A stretch of DNA of 54,341 nucleotides from Candidatus Margulisiibacteriota bacterium (GCA_041650635.1 JBAZKV010000011.1:1-54341), one strand, 5' to 3'. Positions 32,934-41,920 are shown, counted from the first letter of the stretch. The notes: a model not told the origin generated them from the sequence alone. Numbers and translations are program-made.

Positions 32934-34994
32934 CTAAACTGCCGGAAGTATTATCTTGAATATCGAACCCTTGCCTACCTGGCTCTGAACTTCAATCCTT
33001 CCTTTCAGCTCTTCGATGATCTTATAGGAAATACTTAAGCCTAGGCCTGTTCCATTTTCCCAGGTGCTGAAGAACGGATCGAATATCTTTTCGAGGTTTT
33101 CCGGCGTTATGCCGGTCCCTGTATCGGAAACCTCAATAACAACCTTTGCGGACCCATTTTCGTTCGTCTCATATGTCTTTAGCATCAAATTTCCGCCATC
33201 CGGCATGGCTTTTATGGCATTGCTTGTCAGATTGATCAATACTTGATGAAGATCGTCTTCTATCGCCGATATATCAGGCACAGGTTTAAGGTCCGTTGAA
33301 ATATTGACATTTTTAGAAGAAACAATACCGATGATATATTGTTTGATCAGGTCATTAACATTAAATACCCTATTTACGGCCTCTTTTGCTTTTGATAAGT
33401 GCAGCATCTTATCGATTATGTCAGCGATCCTATCCACATGCTTTATATGCAGGTCCCTCCACTCCTGCAAGTACTTAGCATCTCTAGGTTCTTTTGCCAT
33501 GAGATTCATTCCCATTCTTATTACGCCTAAAGGATTTCTTATTTCATGCGTGACTCCTGCTGTGAGAGTTCCGAGCGAAGCCAATCTTGCCGATCTTCCA
33601 AGCATCTTTTCGGTTTCAAACAGTTTTTTCTGTGTGGAATCAAAATCATGCTTAATCTTTTCGAATGGTTTGATCCGCTCAATAACCGTCGCGATCTGCG
33701 GAGCAAGCACTTTAAAGACCGCGATTTCATCACTGCTGTAAGTGTTTTCCGAAAGTTTTCGGCCTATATAAAGCAGTGCGATCAATTTATCAGCGGAATA
33801 TGAGGGAGCAATATATTCAACATTCTTTTGCAGAGTTTCTTTTAAACCTTTTGGAAGTCTAGAAATCTCGGCAATGAGCTTGTTTGCAAAAAAGTATTCT
33901 TTAAGGGGATCATTTGAAAGATGAGCAATGTTGCTTTTAACGCTTTCGTTTGATGGATAACCCTCAAGTAAATGCAATTCCAGTAATGTTGATTCAATAT
34001 TATTGACCCGGATAGATTCCAACGCGCTCGACAAAGCGTCAAGACTTACGATAGAAGATAACCTTTCAGCCACATCAGCGCTTGTTTTGGCGAGGTCGAA
34101 TCTCCCCTGTAAGAATAATTTATCAGAAGAGGTTTGGATGAACATTCTCATTCTTTCGAACGCAAAGCCTACAAAAATGCCATAAGCGATGGTCATCGAG
34201 ACAAAGCCGATATCGATATTTTGTGAGATGAACATTCGATAGGAGGTTACAAGCGCAATATATGATATGCCCAAAATCAACATAGCAGTGCCATAGGCGA
34301 TGGATTTGCTGACAATGACCGAAATATCCAAAAATTTGGTTTTTGTTATCGCGTAAGCCAGAACCATTGTAAAAAGCCAGGTGAAGCAGTTTGCATAAGG
34401 AAATATCGGTATTCCATACACGGGTAAAAACGTCGATGAGCTTCCAATCACTCCGATAACGGTGCTTACAAATAACAATATCAGCCGATCTTTTTTGTTT
34501 CCATTTTCATTTTTGATGTTTATCGCTAGCCAGTAAATTGGAAGCAAAAAACAGATAAAATATTCCGCCAAATAGAAAACGTAGTATTTGCCGGCCATGG
34601 GGAAGAAGGCGAATCCTGAAATTGGTGACACAGTGGCAATGAAGTCACGCGAGAATATGTTTAAATAAACCAATAACAATGCGAGCGCAAACATTATTCC
34701 GGTAAAATAACGACGCGAAATCCCAAGCATGCTCATAACAAAGAGCATATAAAACGGCGGGATCAATATCGCGAAGCCATGAAGAACAATGGACCAATAC
34801 ATTGCCCCGTTGTAAGTTGTAGAGAGGGTATGTTTATAAAGGCCGAATTGCCAGGCTGCCGTTATTAACGACATAACCGAAAAGCTTATGTTTGCTTTTT
34901 TCCTTAAGCCTCCCCCAGCCAATAGAAGAAAGGCCAATGCTATACAGGCGACGGAGGTCCATAAGTTTATGTATGCGTAAATTTGAAGATTCAT
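32934..34994 (-). CDS. Multi-TM sensor histidine kinase with GAF-like domain
   Basis: The 686-aa protein has about eight hydrophobic segments within residues 1-290, similar to the 7TM N-terminal region of some sensor kinases. A GAF-like region follows (about 300-440), then a short coiled coil. The HisKA domain has H483 (GVTHEIRNP) and the HATPase domain has N-box NLTSNAIKAMPDG, DTGTGI and GTGLGLS. All catalytic boxes look intact. ATG 34994 overlaps the methyltransferase stop by 4 bp, so sensor and methyltransferase are co-translated. The membrane-embedded input suggests a hydrophobic ligand, in line with a fatty-acid-ester signal, but that is inference. Confidence 0.92.
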   Translation of the reverse strand: MNLQIYAYINLWTSVACIALAFLLLAGGGLRKKANISFSVMSLITAAWQFGLYKHTLSTTYNGAMYWSIVLHGFAILIPPFYMLFVMSMLGISRRYFTGIMFALALLLVYLNIFSRDFIATVSPISGFAFFPMAGKYYVFYLAEYFICFLLPIYWLAINIKNENGNKKDRLILLFVSTVIGVIGSSSTFLPVYGIPIFPYANCFTWLFTMVLAYAITKTKFLDISVIVSKSIAYGTAMLILGISYIALVTSYRMFISQNIDIGFVSMTIAYGIFVGFAFERMRMFIQTSSDKLFLQGRFDLAKTSADVAERLSSIVSLDALSSALESIRVNNIESTLLELHLLEGYPSNESVKSNIAHLSNDPLKEYFFANKLIAEISRLPKGLKETLQKNVEYIAPSYSADKLIALLYIGRKLSENTYSSDEIAVFKVLAPQIATVIERIKPFEKIKHDFDSTQKKLFETEKMLGRSARLASLGTLTAGVTHEIRNPLGVIRMGMNLMAKEPRDAKYLQEWRDLHIKHVDRIADIIDKMLHLSKAKEAVNRVFNVNDLIKQYIIGIVSSKNVNISTDLKPVPDISAIEDDLHQVLINLTSNAIKAMPDGGNLMLKTYETNENGSAKVVIEVSDTGTGITPENLEKIFDPFFSTWENGTGLGLSISYKIIEELKGRIEVQSQVGKGSIFKIILPAV

Positions 34995-36031
34995 TTTTTC
35001 AGGCTAAGGAACCAATAGTTTCCACCTTCATGGGTTTGGAAAATAGAGCTCTCAGAAATATCCGGGAGATTCTTTGTCCACCTCATTATTTGATCTTTCT
35101 TTCTGTATATTAAAATCCAATCCCCAAGGAAATCATAATAGGCTCTGTGGGAGCTGTATTCTTCTGAAGCATTGCAAATGATCAATTCGCCGCCCGGCTT
35201 TACAAATGAAAAAAGAATCTTTAGTAGGCGTTCGCTTATTCTTTCACTAAGGTAATCAAAAAGGCCGGAGCAATATACGAAATCCTGACCGCTTAGCCTT
35301 TCTTGCATATTTTTATCTTTTATGAGACCCATTATATCCGCTCTGATCATTTCGAGCTTTATACCTTTTAAGTCATTTTTTTTAATCTGATCTTCTATAT
35401 AATCAAATACCTTTTGCTCAAAATCAAAACATGTGAAAGTTATTCCTTGCGGGATATCGTATTGCCGGGTTGCCTCGAACAGCTCTCTGATAGAGCCGCA
35501 CGCGATGCTTGCGATATTGCGCCCACCTTGCTTGATAACGCTGTAAAGTTTTTCTTTGAGGAACTCTTTTCTTTTTATATTGGACATAGAGATTGGAACG
35601 TTACAGCTATATCTATTTACCAGCATATCAAAGGTACTTTCCCCAAGGAATTTTCCCGTTGTTGGGTTGTAATCATACATATAATTCATGACAATGAAAT
35701 CACCCGGATATCCCAGGGGCTTTTTATTTATTTGGAAATTTACTGCGGGGCTTAATAAGAACTTGCTTAGTTTGTCGTAGTAATAACTTTTATACCCATT
35801 AAATGTTTCTAGACTATCCGACAATCTCTCTTTTGTAATAAACTTCCATATTTCTGAAAAGTGCAAATCAAAGACTGCGGAAACGGATTCAAATATCTTA
35901 AGGACTCTCTCTTGCCTGGTTTTGATCGACGGGTTATGGTCGTCAAATGTGTTGCATTCAGATTGCAAAGTCTTAAGAAAGGAATAAAACGTTTCTGTTT
36001 TTTCTGTGAACCAATTATCTATTATTGCCAT
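34991..36031 (-). CDS. Class I SAM methyltransferase, PhcB-like (possible quorum-signal synthase)
   Basis: The 346-aa protein has a helical N-terminal half with KKPLGYPGDFIVMNYMY (about residues 103-119). I associate this motif with proteins annotated as extracellular factor 3-hydroxypalmitic acid methyl ester biosynthesis proteins (PhcB of Ralstonia). The C-terminal half is a Rossmann methyltransferase: SAM motif IASIACGSIRE (173-183), acidic CFDFE (201-205), then FVYCSGLFDYLSERISERLL and VKPGGELIICN. No signal peptide or membrane helix. It is first in an operon with a multi-TM histidine kinase, like phcB-phcS. The methyltransferase fold is firm; the substrate is inferred. Confidence 0.75.
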   Translation of the reverse strand: MAIIDNWFTEKTETFYSFLKTLQSECNTFDDHNPSIKTRQERVLKIFESVSAVFDLHFSEIWKFITKERLSDSLETFNGYKSYYYDKLSKFLLSPAVNFQINKKPLGYPGDFIVMNYMYDYNPTTGKFLGESTFDMLVNRYSCNVPISMSNIKRKEFLKEKLYSVIKQGGRNIASIACGSIRELFEATRQYDIPQGITFTCFDFEQKVFDYIEDQIKKNDLKGIKLEMIRADIMGLIKDKNMQERLSGQDFVYCSGLFDYLSERISERLLKILFSFVKPGGELIICNASEEYSSHRAYYDFLGDWILIYRKKDQIMRWTKNLPDISESSIFQTHEGGNYWFLSLKK

Positions 36032-36086
36032 AAACGATAATTCTGCCTTTTCACGTTAAGCTCTCAACCAATAGAAATTTGCTTAT

Positions 36087-36115
36087 ATTATACTCATAAA
36101 CACCGCGATTGTCAT
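36087..36115 (-). promoter_or_regulatory. Promoter for the methyltransferase-histidine kinase operon
   Basis: On the minus strand ATGACA (36110-36115) and TATAAT (36087-36092) are 17 bp apart, close to the sigma-70 consensus. Transcription would start near 36080, leaving a leader of about 50 nt. Confidence 0.65.
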
Positions 36116-36160
36116 TAATTTTTGTTCGGCGAAGTTTTGAGGCGGAAATAAAATTGACGT

Positions 36161-36622
36161 TTATTCTCCGAATCTTTCGTAAATAAACGCTATCACAATT
36201 CCGGCGGCAGCTAATCCGGCAAATTGCATGATAATATCCGCGACGATAAAAACATCCGCGACTGCCACTGCCATGTGTTCCCAGAACATCCTCATGACAG
36301 TATTGAAATACCAAGCTACTATTCCCGCGAGAAGACCTTTGGAAATAAAGTTTCTTCCGGGAATGCTTTTTTGAAGCGCCGAATATATAAAAACGCAAGG
36401 AATAGCCAATATTATATAGCCCAGATAGAGCATAACCATCCACATCAATGTCGGATGCAACACAACCTCTTTATAGAGGCTATAATTTTGCCATGAATGC
36501 ACTACTTGACGGCCGTATATCAATATTAATCCCAAACTAAAAATAAAATTGGCAAGCGTGCTAAAAACGACATACACTATCGCTCCCACAATTCCAGCGA
36601 TTATTGCTTTCCAGATTTTCAT
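36161..36622 (-). CDS. Small multi-helix membrane protein of unknown function
   Basis: From ATG 36622, preceded by CCGGAGGT, it has 153 aa with four likely membrane helices (about residues 5-28, 55-78, 92-110 and 120-145). The helices contain glycine-rich stretches (IIAGIVGAIVYVVF and GLLAGIVAWYF). I cannot assign a family with confidence. It has its own strong promoter and stands between the signalling block and the defence-like operon on the same strand. Confidence 0.75.
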   Translation of the reverse strand: MKIWKAIIAGIVGAIVYVVFSTLANFIFSLGLILIYGRQVVHSWQNYSLYKEVVLHPTLMWMVMLYLGYIILAIPCVFIYSALQKSIPGRNFISKGLLAGIVAWYFNTVMRMFWEHMAVAVADVFIVADIIMQFAGLAAAGIVIAFIYERFGE

Positions 36623-36649
36623 GTTATTACCTCCGGCTTCTTGACTTAA

Positions 36650-36678
36650 ATTATAGGACATTTCAACAAGTTGTTCAA
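36650..36678 (-). promoter_or_regulatory. Promoter for the 153-aa membrane protein
   Basis: On the minus strand TTGAAC (36673-36678) and TATAAT (36650-36655) have the ideal 17-bp spacing. The ATG follows 27 nt after the -10 box, with a Shine-Dalgarno GGAGGT between. Confidence 0.7.
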
Positions 36679-36756
36679 TATTTTGCTTATATTATGGATG
36701 ATTTTTGGACTATAAGAATTGTGGAGTGAGGAGGAAATGAAAGGATTGCAACAAAT

Positions 36757-37683
36757 CTATTTAGCCTGATAGATATTAGAAGTTGAAAATAGCGCGACTA
36801 TGTGTAGTGGCAACCATTCAATTTCAACATTAAGATTCTTTTCATCTTGTTTTTTCATTCGCATAATACAGGGAGTTACCGTCTTTTCTTTAATACCAGA
36901 AACCAGTTCTTCAATGTATTTTGCGCCTTTAACAGCCTCTGCCAACCTATCTTCAATCAGCAATAGATTGATTTTTTTTAGACAATTCATCATTTCAACA
37001 AGATGAGCATTAACATCAAATCTCTCAGGGAGCTTTTGAATTTCATCCCTTAGAAGTTTTTTCCAATCATAATTTGTTAACAATTCGTCTCGATTAAACT
37101 GAACTAATATTTGATGCGATTCATCTTTAAATTCGGGGGCAATCACTTCCGAATTAATATCTATATTCCCAACAGGCATGCCACAATGTTGAGCATATGA
37201 TCTTAGGTTGTAAACAAACCTATATGAAAATACATTATCATAGGCATCGGAACAGGATTTTTTAAATCGCAGAAACCTGTCCGAGTCCTTCCCATAATGT
37301 CTTTTAAGATTAGTTTCGGAATGATCAAGGAAAGTTCTAATAGATGACAACAAATTGAGCATGTGTCTATTTATTTCTATAATAATATTTTCCATCCCTA
37401 TCCAACTCATGGATTGATTCTTCTTATATGCTTCCATAAGATTGCCAAGAAATTTGTTGTAATCATCATAATTAGCAACGACTATCAGAAAAAGCTGTTG
37501 ATCTCTCGAGAGAGCCGCGAGAGCTTTCCTCGCTTTAACAATCTCTTCATATTCAGAATCGTCAATTTTACGAATCTCATTGATTTTGCCGTCTTCTATC
37601 GTTCCAAGAACCCGTTCCACACTTATATCTCCTTCCTCGCTAGAAGGCATTGTAAGAGCGGCATCACTTATTATATCTGTCAT
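36757..37683 (-). CDS. Unknown helical protein with HEPN-like R-x4-H motif
   Basis: A 308-aa, almost wholly alpha-helical protein with no signal peptide. The most striking part is YRFVYNLRSYAQHCGMP around residues 154-170. R161 and H166 form the R-polar-x3-H pattern of HEPN RNases, and an earlier helix pair (NRHMLNLLSSIRTFLDH, about 105-121) could supply the other half of a HEPN bundle. ATG 37683 follows GAGGAGG and overlaps the end of the large upstream gene by 20 bp. It is the third gene of the SIR2 operon. The HEPN reading is inference from one motif and the predicted helix content. Confidence 0.65.
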   Translation of the reverse strand: MTDIISDAALTMPSSEEGDISVERVLGTIEDGKINEIRKIDDSEYEEIVKARKALAALSRDQQLFLIVVANYDDYNKFLGNLMEAYKKNQSMSWIGMENIIIEINRHMLNLLSSIRTFLDHSETNLKRHYGKDSDRFLRFKKSCSDAYDNVFSYRFVYNLRSYAQHCGMPVGNIDINSEVIAPEFKDESHQILVQFNRDELLTNYDWKKLLRDEIQKLPERFDVNAHLVEMMNCLKKINLLLIEDRLAEAVKGAKYIEELVSGIKEKTVTPCIMRMKKQDEKNLNVEIEWLPLHIVALFSTSNIYQAK

Positions 37684-40600
37684 ATATCCTCCTCAAAGAC
37701 TCATTCCCTCTGCTCCCATAAATATTGCAGATCTTATCTGCATCGGCTTTATTCCCATATTGATAAAGTTTTTCAACCAATGCTTGTATTACCTCCTTTT
37801 TGTAATCCGGGGTAATCGATGCCAACATTTCAATATAGATTTTGCCCACATACCCAGCACTTTCTTTTGTTGTTAATGCTTCAAGCGATTCGATAAAGAA
37901 TGGTGAGCTAAAATCCGATCCGACATGAGGGGCTACCTGCAGCAGCCATTTTGAATTTTCCTCATTTATTTCATCCAACAAACATGTTAATCTCGACAGA
38001 TCTGACATGAATTTCGGATAATCCTCTTTCAACTTATCCCTTATTATTGCCTCTCTCTCGAACAGCCACCTCCAAAAGTCTATTATTCTTATTTTTGATT
38101 CTTGTATTTGCTTAAGTTCTTCAGAATCATTCTTCACATTCAGATACTTTCTTTGCATCCACAAATAAGACAGGATTTCCTGTAATTGTTTATATTGCCA
38201 TCTATCAATTACTTTCCTGAATAGCTTGGTTTCATCTGAAAGCGGTTCACTTCCTCTGATATAACCGATCGCTATATGATTTAAAAGGGCCCGGGTATAA
38301 TTATTATCAAATTCAAGATCAAGAGCCCGCTCATAATGGAACCTCATTTTTTCATATAAATCCACATATACTTTCCCTCCGGACAAATACCCCTGAAAGA
38401 ATGATATCCAACGAGGATCGTCTTTTGACATACCCTCAACTTCCTTAACTTTGCCTTCCGCCCATGTCCTATTTAAATAAAACAAATTAGGCATATAACG
38501 CCCAAAGAAAGTGTATGCTTCATCGATAGTCGTTTCGCCTTTTTTGAATAATTTATCATATTGTGTTGAATAATATGCGTCATCCTTTTGAATATTTTTC
38601 TTGTTATCAAGGCGAACTTTCCTTAACATAAGAAGAATTTTTGCTTCAATGATCTTTCCTATTGTAGTATTTATAGCTCTTGACACGGGATCCGGATAAC
38701 TCGGCTCTTTTGCCGGTTTTGATTCATTGAACATCAGATCAAGCAAATTGTTTGCCTGATCAAGATACGCTTCAGAAAAAGCCCAGGAATCATCTTTGCA
38801 GCCTTCCTCTATTAGTTCAGCAAAAGAATTAAACACCCAGACATGTGTATCAAGGTATTCTTCCCTCTGCCCTGCTTTTGCCTCATCCCAAAATGTAGGC
38901 TTGTTTATATATTCACCTGCAAAATCAAAGACCTTTTTCCAGTCAAATTCCTTCTTTGCCTTCCATCCTTCAGCAAGTCCGCACAATACATTATGAACAT
39001 ACAAATATTTGGCATTTTTAAAGAGCACAATGTCTTTGACAAATCTGTCAGGGTCTTGCATCACTGCGGACTTTAGTGTATTTGCAAGCCCCTCTTCCGA
39101 AGGTCCTTCCCATTTATCACCTTTAAATGAGTTTAGATCCTCTATCAATTTCGTAGTATCCATCTTCATCATTTCCTCTGCTGTCAATGGGGATTTATCC
39201 CCGTGATCCATTACCCTTATGAATTTTTTACCTGGCGCCTTTGGTTCTGCCCCAATTTTCTTCACAAGCTCTTCATATCTGCTTTTAAATTCCGCGACAT
39301 CCTTTAATGGAAGATATTTCCGGAGTTTCCAGCTGTCCATAAATTGTTTATTGTCGTCGGTCCTATAAACCGGATGTCCCGCCTCAATGAGCTCACCTAT
39401 TCTAATTTTTTGATACTTTGCAAAGCTTCCTATGTTGTTTTTAAATAAGTCATACATCTCGTTTTCATAGTCGCTTTTATAGATAACATTCTCAATCAAA
39501 TCTTCCTTGAAGTAGATGTCCAATATGTCTTTATACTCCTGCCAGTATTTGTTGATAATAAACAGAGGGATTCTTTTAAATATTGTAAATTTATACTCTG
39601 TAATCAGCTTGTTCAATATTTCCTTCCCTTCCGGTTCATTGTTTTTGCATTTTACCGTTAGAATATCCTTCAAGATCATAGTCAGCTGCTCTTTTGCATC
39701 GGTAATGCCTAATTCAAGGTTTGAGTCTAATGATTTTAGCCAGATATATGACAAGTCATCATAAAGAGCCCCATAAAGCTTCGCAAGCTTCTCCTTCACT
39801 TCCACTTCATTACAGGCTTGTTTAATTTCACTATTTTCTTGTACTTTGGTTGATATCCTATCAACAAAAGAGGTCAGGTCAAGACAGCTCTCCACTGAAA
39901 AACTATCAAGCTCAATTCTACTTCGGTCGTGCCTTTCAAAGATCGTTAATTTTACCTTGTTGTCCGTTGCGGGTGGAGTAATTTTATTGATAGAACACTT
40001 AAAATCATATTCTTTTACGATTGAATCTTCACCTACAACTCTGCTGATCATAACCTCATAAACATCTTCTGCAATATCAACCGAAAATCGGTTTGATTCG
40101 TAAAGCAACATCTGTTTAATCTTATCGGCAATATGATAGACCAACTGTTTGCTACATAGCTTGCCTATCTTTTCATTATTGTCCTGAAATGCTTTTTGAA
40201 GCCAATATTGATCAACGACTGTCACATATTCATTGTCTTGATTTAAAAGCTCCTTGCTTGCCATGGTCATTGGCTTCAGCTTGATTTCCACAAGCTCTTT
40301 TAATATCTTCTCGGCAATATGGATATCATCGTCACATGTCGCTAAGAATTTTGGCAGTAGTTTTTCAGCAATTTCACCCGATGGCAATCCTATATCAAAC
40401 CTCGAATGAATCCATTCCCTGATCCAATCCTTACTAATATCTATATTTTTACTTTTTAAAAACTCTACTATATCCACGCTTGGCAAATTAACAAGGATTT
40501 TGACGAAATACCACCATGTCCGGTAGTTATCCAATTTATGATTATTCGATGCACTATATTTTGTAATCACTGAAATTATATCCAGCAACTTCCTGCTAGC

Positions 40601-40900
40601 ATTTTTGATGTCCATCCTTGAAATTTTTTCCAGATAAGGCAAAACATTCCATTCAGGAATAGTATAATAACCTTTTTTGTCAGCTGGCTTAGCGACAGGG
40701 GCTTTCTCAGAAGAAAAATAACCAAGCCCATTTAGCCACCAAAACCAATCAACGGTATTTATTTTGGTAAAGAAATAATTTCTGATTGGCGGACTAGAGG
40801 CTATAAAGAATGTTAAATATATTTTATCGGTTAAGGAGGGCTTATCTTTTGCTAATACTGAGTCCACTATATTAACGATAGAATAATAACTGTTAAACAT
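37664..40900 (-). CDS. Large helical protein paired with a SIR2 NADase (putative sensor)
   Basis: ATG 40900 is preferred, giving 1078 aa. It lies 11 nt after AGGAGG and overlaps the SIR2 stop by 8 bp; a GTG at 40912 is possible but sits on the ribosome binding site. No Walker motifs, membrane helices or nuclease signatures are visible. The sequence is helix-rich throughout, like an alpha-solenoid. The N-terminus has an aromatic block (VDWFWWLNGLGYF, then GYYTIPEWNVLPYLEKI). The middle contains SPLTAEEMMKMDTTKLIEDL and GPSEEGLANTLKSAVMQDPDRF. By analogy with DSR-type defence proteins it could sense an invader and activate the NADase. I cannot name the family. Confidence 0.72.
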   Translation of the reverse strand: MFNSYYSIVNIVDSVLAKDKPSLTDKIYLTFFIASSPPIRNYFFTKINTVDWFWWLNGLGYFSSEKAPVAKPADKKGYYTIPEWNVLPYLEKISRMDIKNASRKLLDIISVITKYSASNNHKLDNYRTWWYFVKILVNLPSVDIVEFLKSKNIDISKDWIREWIHSRFDIGLPSGEIAEKLLPKFLATCDDDIHIAEKILKELVEIKLKPMTMASKELLNQDNEYVTVVDQYWLQKAFQDNNEKIGKLCSKQLVYHIADKIKQMLLYESNRFSVDIAEDVYEVMISRVVGEDSIVKEYDFKCSINKITPPATDNKVKLTIFERHDRSRIELDSFSVESCLDLTSFVDRISTKVQENSEIKQACNEVEVKEKLAKLYGALYDDLSYIWLKSLDSNLELGITDAKEQLTMILKDILTVKCKNNEPEGKEILNKLITEYKFTIFKRIPLFIINKYWQEYKDILDIYFKEDLIENVIYKSDYENEMYDLFKNNIGSFAKYQKIRIGELIEAGHPVYRTDDNKQFMDSWKLRKYLPLKDVAEFKSRYEELVKKIGAEPKAPGKKFIRVMDHGDKSPLTAEEMMKMDTTKLIEDLNSFKGDKWEGPSEEGLANTLKSAVMQDPDRFVKDIVLFKNAKYLYVHNVLCGLAEGWKAKKEFDWKKVFDFAGEYINKPTFWDEAKAGQREEYLDTHVWVFNSFAELIEEGCKDDSWAFSEAYLDQANNLLDLMFNESKPAKEPSYPDPVSRAINTTIGKIIEAKILLMLRKVRLDNKKNIQKDDAYYSTQYDKLFKKGETTIDEAYTFFGRYMPNLFYLNRTWAEGKVKEVEGMSKDDPRWISFFQGYLSGGKVYVDLYEKMRFHYERALDLEFDNNYTRALLNHIAIGYIRGSEPLSDETKLFRKVIDRWQYKQLQEILSYLWMQRKYLNVKNDSEELKQIQESKIRIIDFWRWLFEREAIIRDKLKEDYPKFMSDLSRLTCLLDEINEENSKWLLQVAPHVGSDFSSPFFIESLEALTTKESAGYVGKIYIEMLASITPDYKKEVIQALVEKLYQYGNKADADKICNIYGSRGNESLRRIYDRYNK

Positions 40901-41756
40901 TTGCCAATTCACCTCCTATTGTTCCTGATATAATGCTTGACTCAACAAATCGACTATCAATCCACTGTGATATTTCAGGAATAAATCTGTCGGTTTCACC
41001 ATATTTAATCAATGTTATGTTGTATAGATCCTTATAAACAGCTTCATTTTCATCTGTATATTCATGGCTAGGTATTAATGCAAAGTGTTTTATGTCAGAA
41101 CCTTTTGATTTTGTCGCACCAAACAGATTAAGCAATTCCTTGTCCCTAAAGCCATATCCTATGAATAAAACGGAGTAATTTGATATTATTTCTTTGATAT
41201 ATTTACTAAATTCTGACTGCTCATATAACCTTATATACTGGGACTTGAACCAAAGTGCGGCCTTAAGATTTAAACAATATCCGTGTATATGACAGATGAC
41301 ACCTGAAACAAACTTATTCATCACATAATTACATTCTTCATACAATACTTTGCCAGGGTCAAATTGTTTTGTTCTCTCAAGACAGTCATCAATATTTGTT
41401 GTAATGATTTTTGGAAAAGGCTTAACTTTTTTAAGGTTCATAACTAATGGGACATACTTTTCCGAATAAAGCTTATCATCTGGGTATAGGCTGCTTGATA
41501 ATATTCCCCAAAAATCATCTATTCTTTCTTTATCATCAAATTTCCCGCGACAAACCTCCATCCACTCTTCATTTAAAATACTTTTAAGTACTATTTGTTT
41601 AGGAAAAGCTTCCTTCATGACGTCGTGATTATTAAGCTTTTCAATAATTGTATTCCAGTCATAACAACCGGCAATTTTTGATATGCCGGCTCCAATAAAT
41701 AGCACTGCCTTTTCGTTTGCTATATGATCAAGCCAATAGTCTAACTCATAATTCAT
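40893..41756 (-). CDS. SIR2-like NADase domain protein
   Basis: A 287-aa protein that is essentially one SIR2-like domain of the kind used in antiphage systems to destroy NAD+. The NAD-binding FIGAGIS is at residues 20-26. The catalytic-type Asn/Asp lie in TTNID (119-123), and the catalytic His is in HIHG (His158). FIGYGFRDKEL (198-208) is the usual C-terminal SIR2 motif. It lacks the zinc ribbon of deacetylase sirtuins, so NAD hydrolysis is more likely than deacetylation. ATG 41756 has no strong Shine-Dalgarno sequence. First gene of a three-gene overlapping operon. Confidence 0.88.
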   Translation of the reverse strand: MNYELDYWLDHIANEKAVLFIGAGISKIAGCYDWNTIIEKLNNHDVMKEAFPKQIVLKSILNEEWMEVCRGKFDDKERIDDFWGILSSSLYPDDKLYSEKYVPLVMNLKKVKPFPKIITTNIDDCLERTKQFDPGKVLYEECNYVMNKFVSGVICHIHGYCLNLKAALWFKSQYIRLYEQSEFSKYIKEIISNYSVLFIGYGFRDKELLNLFGATKSKGSDIKHFALIPSHEYTDENEAVYKDLYNITLIKYGETDRFIPEISQWIDSRFVESSIISGTIGGELANV

Positions 41757-41920
41757 ACATTCTTTTTCTTGCCAGCCATTCGCCCTTTCTCATCCATTAT
41801 CCTCTCAAGCAACTTTTCCTCACTCTCAAACCCCCGTTCCTCTTTTTAGGCAAGATCGGCCTTTGTGATAACCAGTTCTTCGCGGAAAGTTTTAGCGAGT
41901 ACCGATTGGGAAATTTTATA
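41753..41920 (-). pseudogene. Decayed 3' end of a second hsdS gene
   Basis: Between the GIY-YIG gene and the SIR2 gene, the minus strand reads YKISQSVLAKTFREELV, then a stop (TAA, plus-strand 41846-41848), then in the same frame SEEKLLERIMDEKGRMAGKKK. This matches the usual C-terminus of one HsdS subfamily (SILAKAFRGELV ... LLERI). The intact HsdS here ends quite differently (EVVTGKIDVR). The fragment has no start, overlaps both neighbours, and begins inside the GIY-YIG stop region. It is best read as the remnant of an older type I specificity gene. Confidence 0.75.

Noticed and set aside
37664..41756. SIR2 and the large protein as one gene broken by a frameshift
   Set aside because: A ribosome binding site (AGGAGG) precedes the second start at proper spacing, and both proteins end and begin cleanly, so two genes are more likely. 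Reads would settle it.
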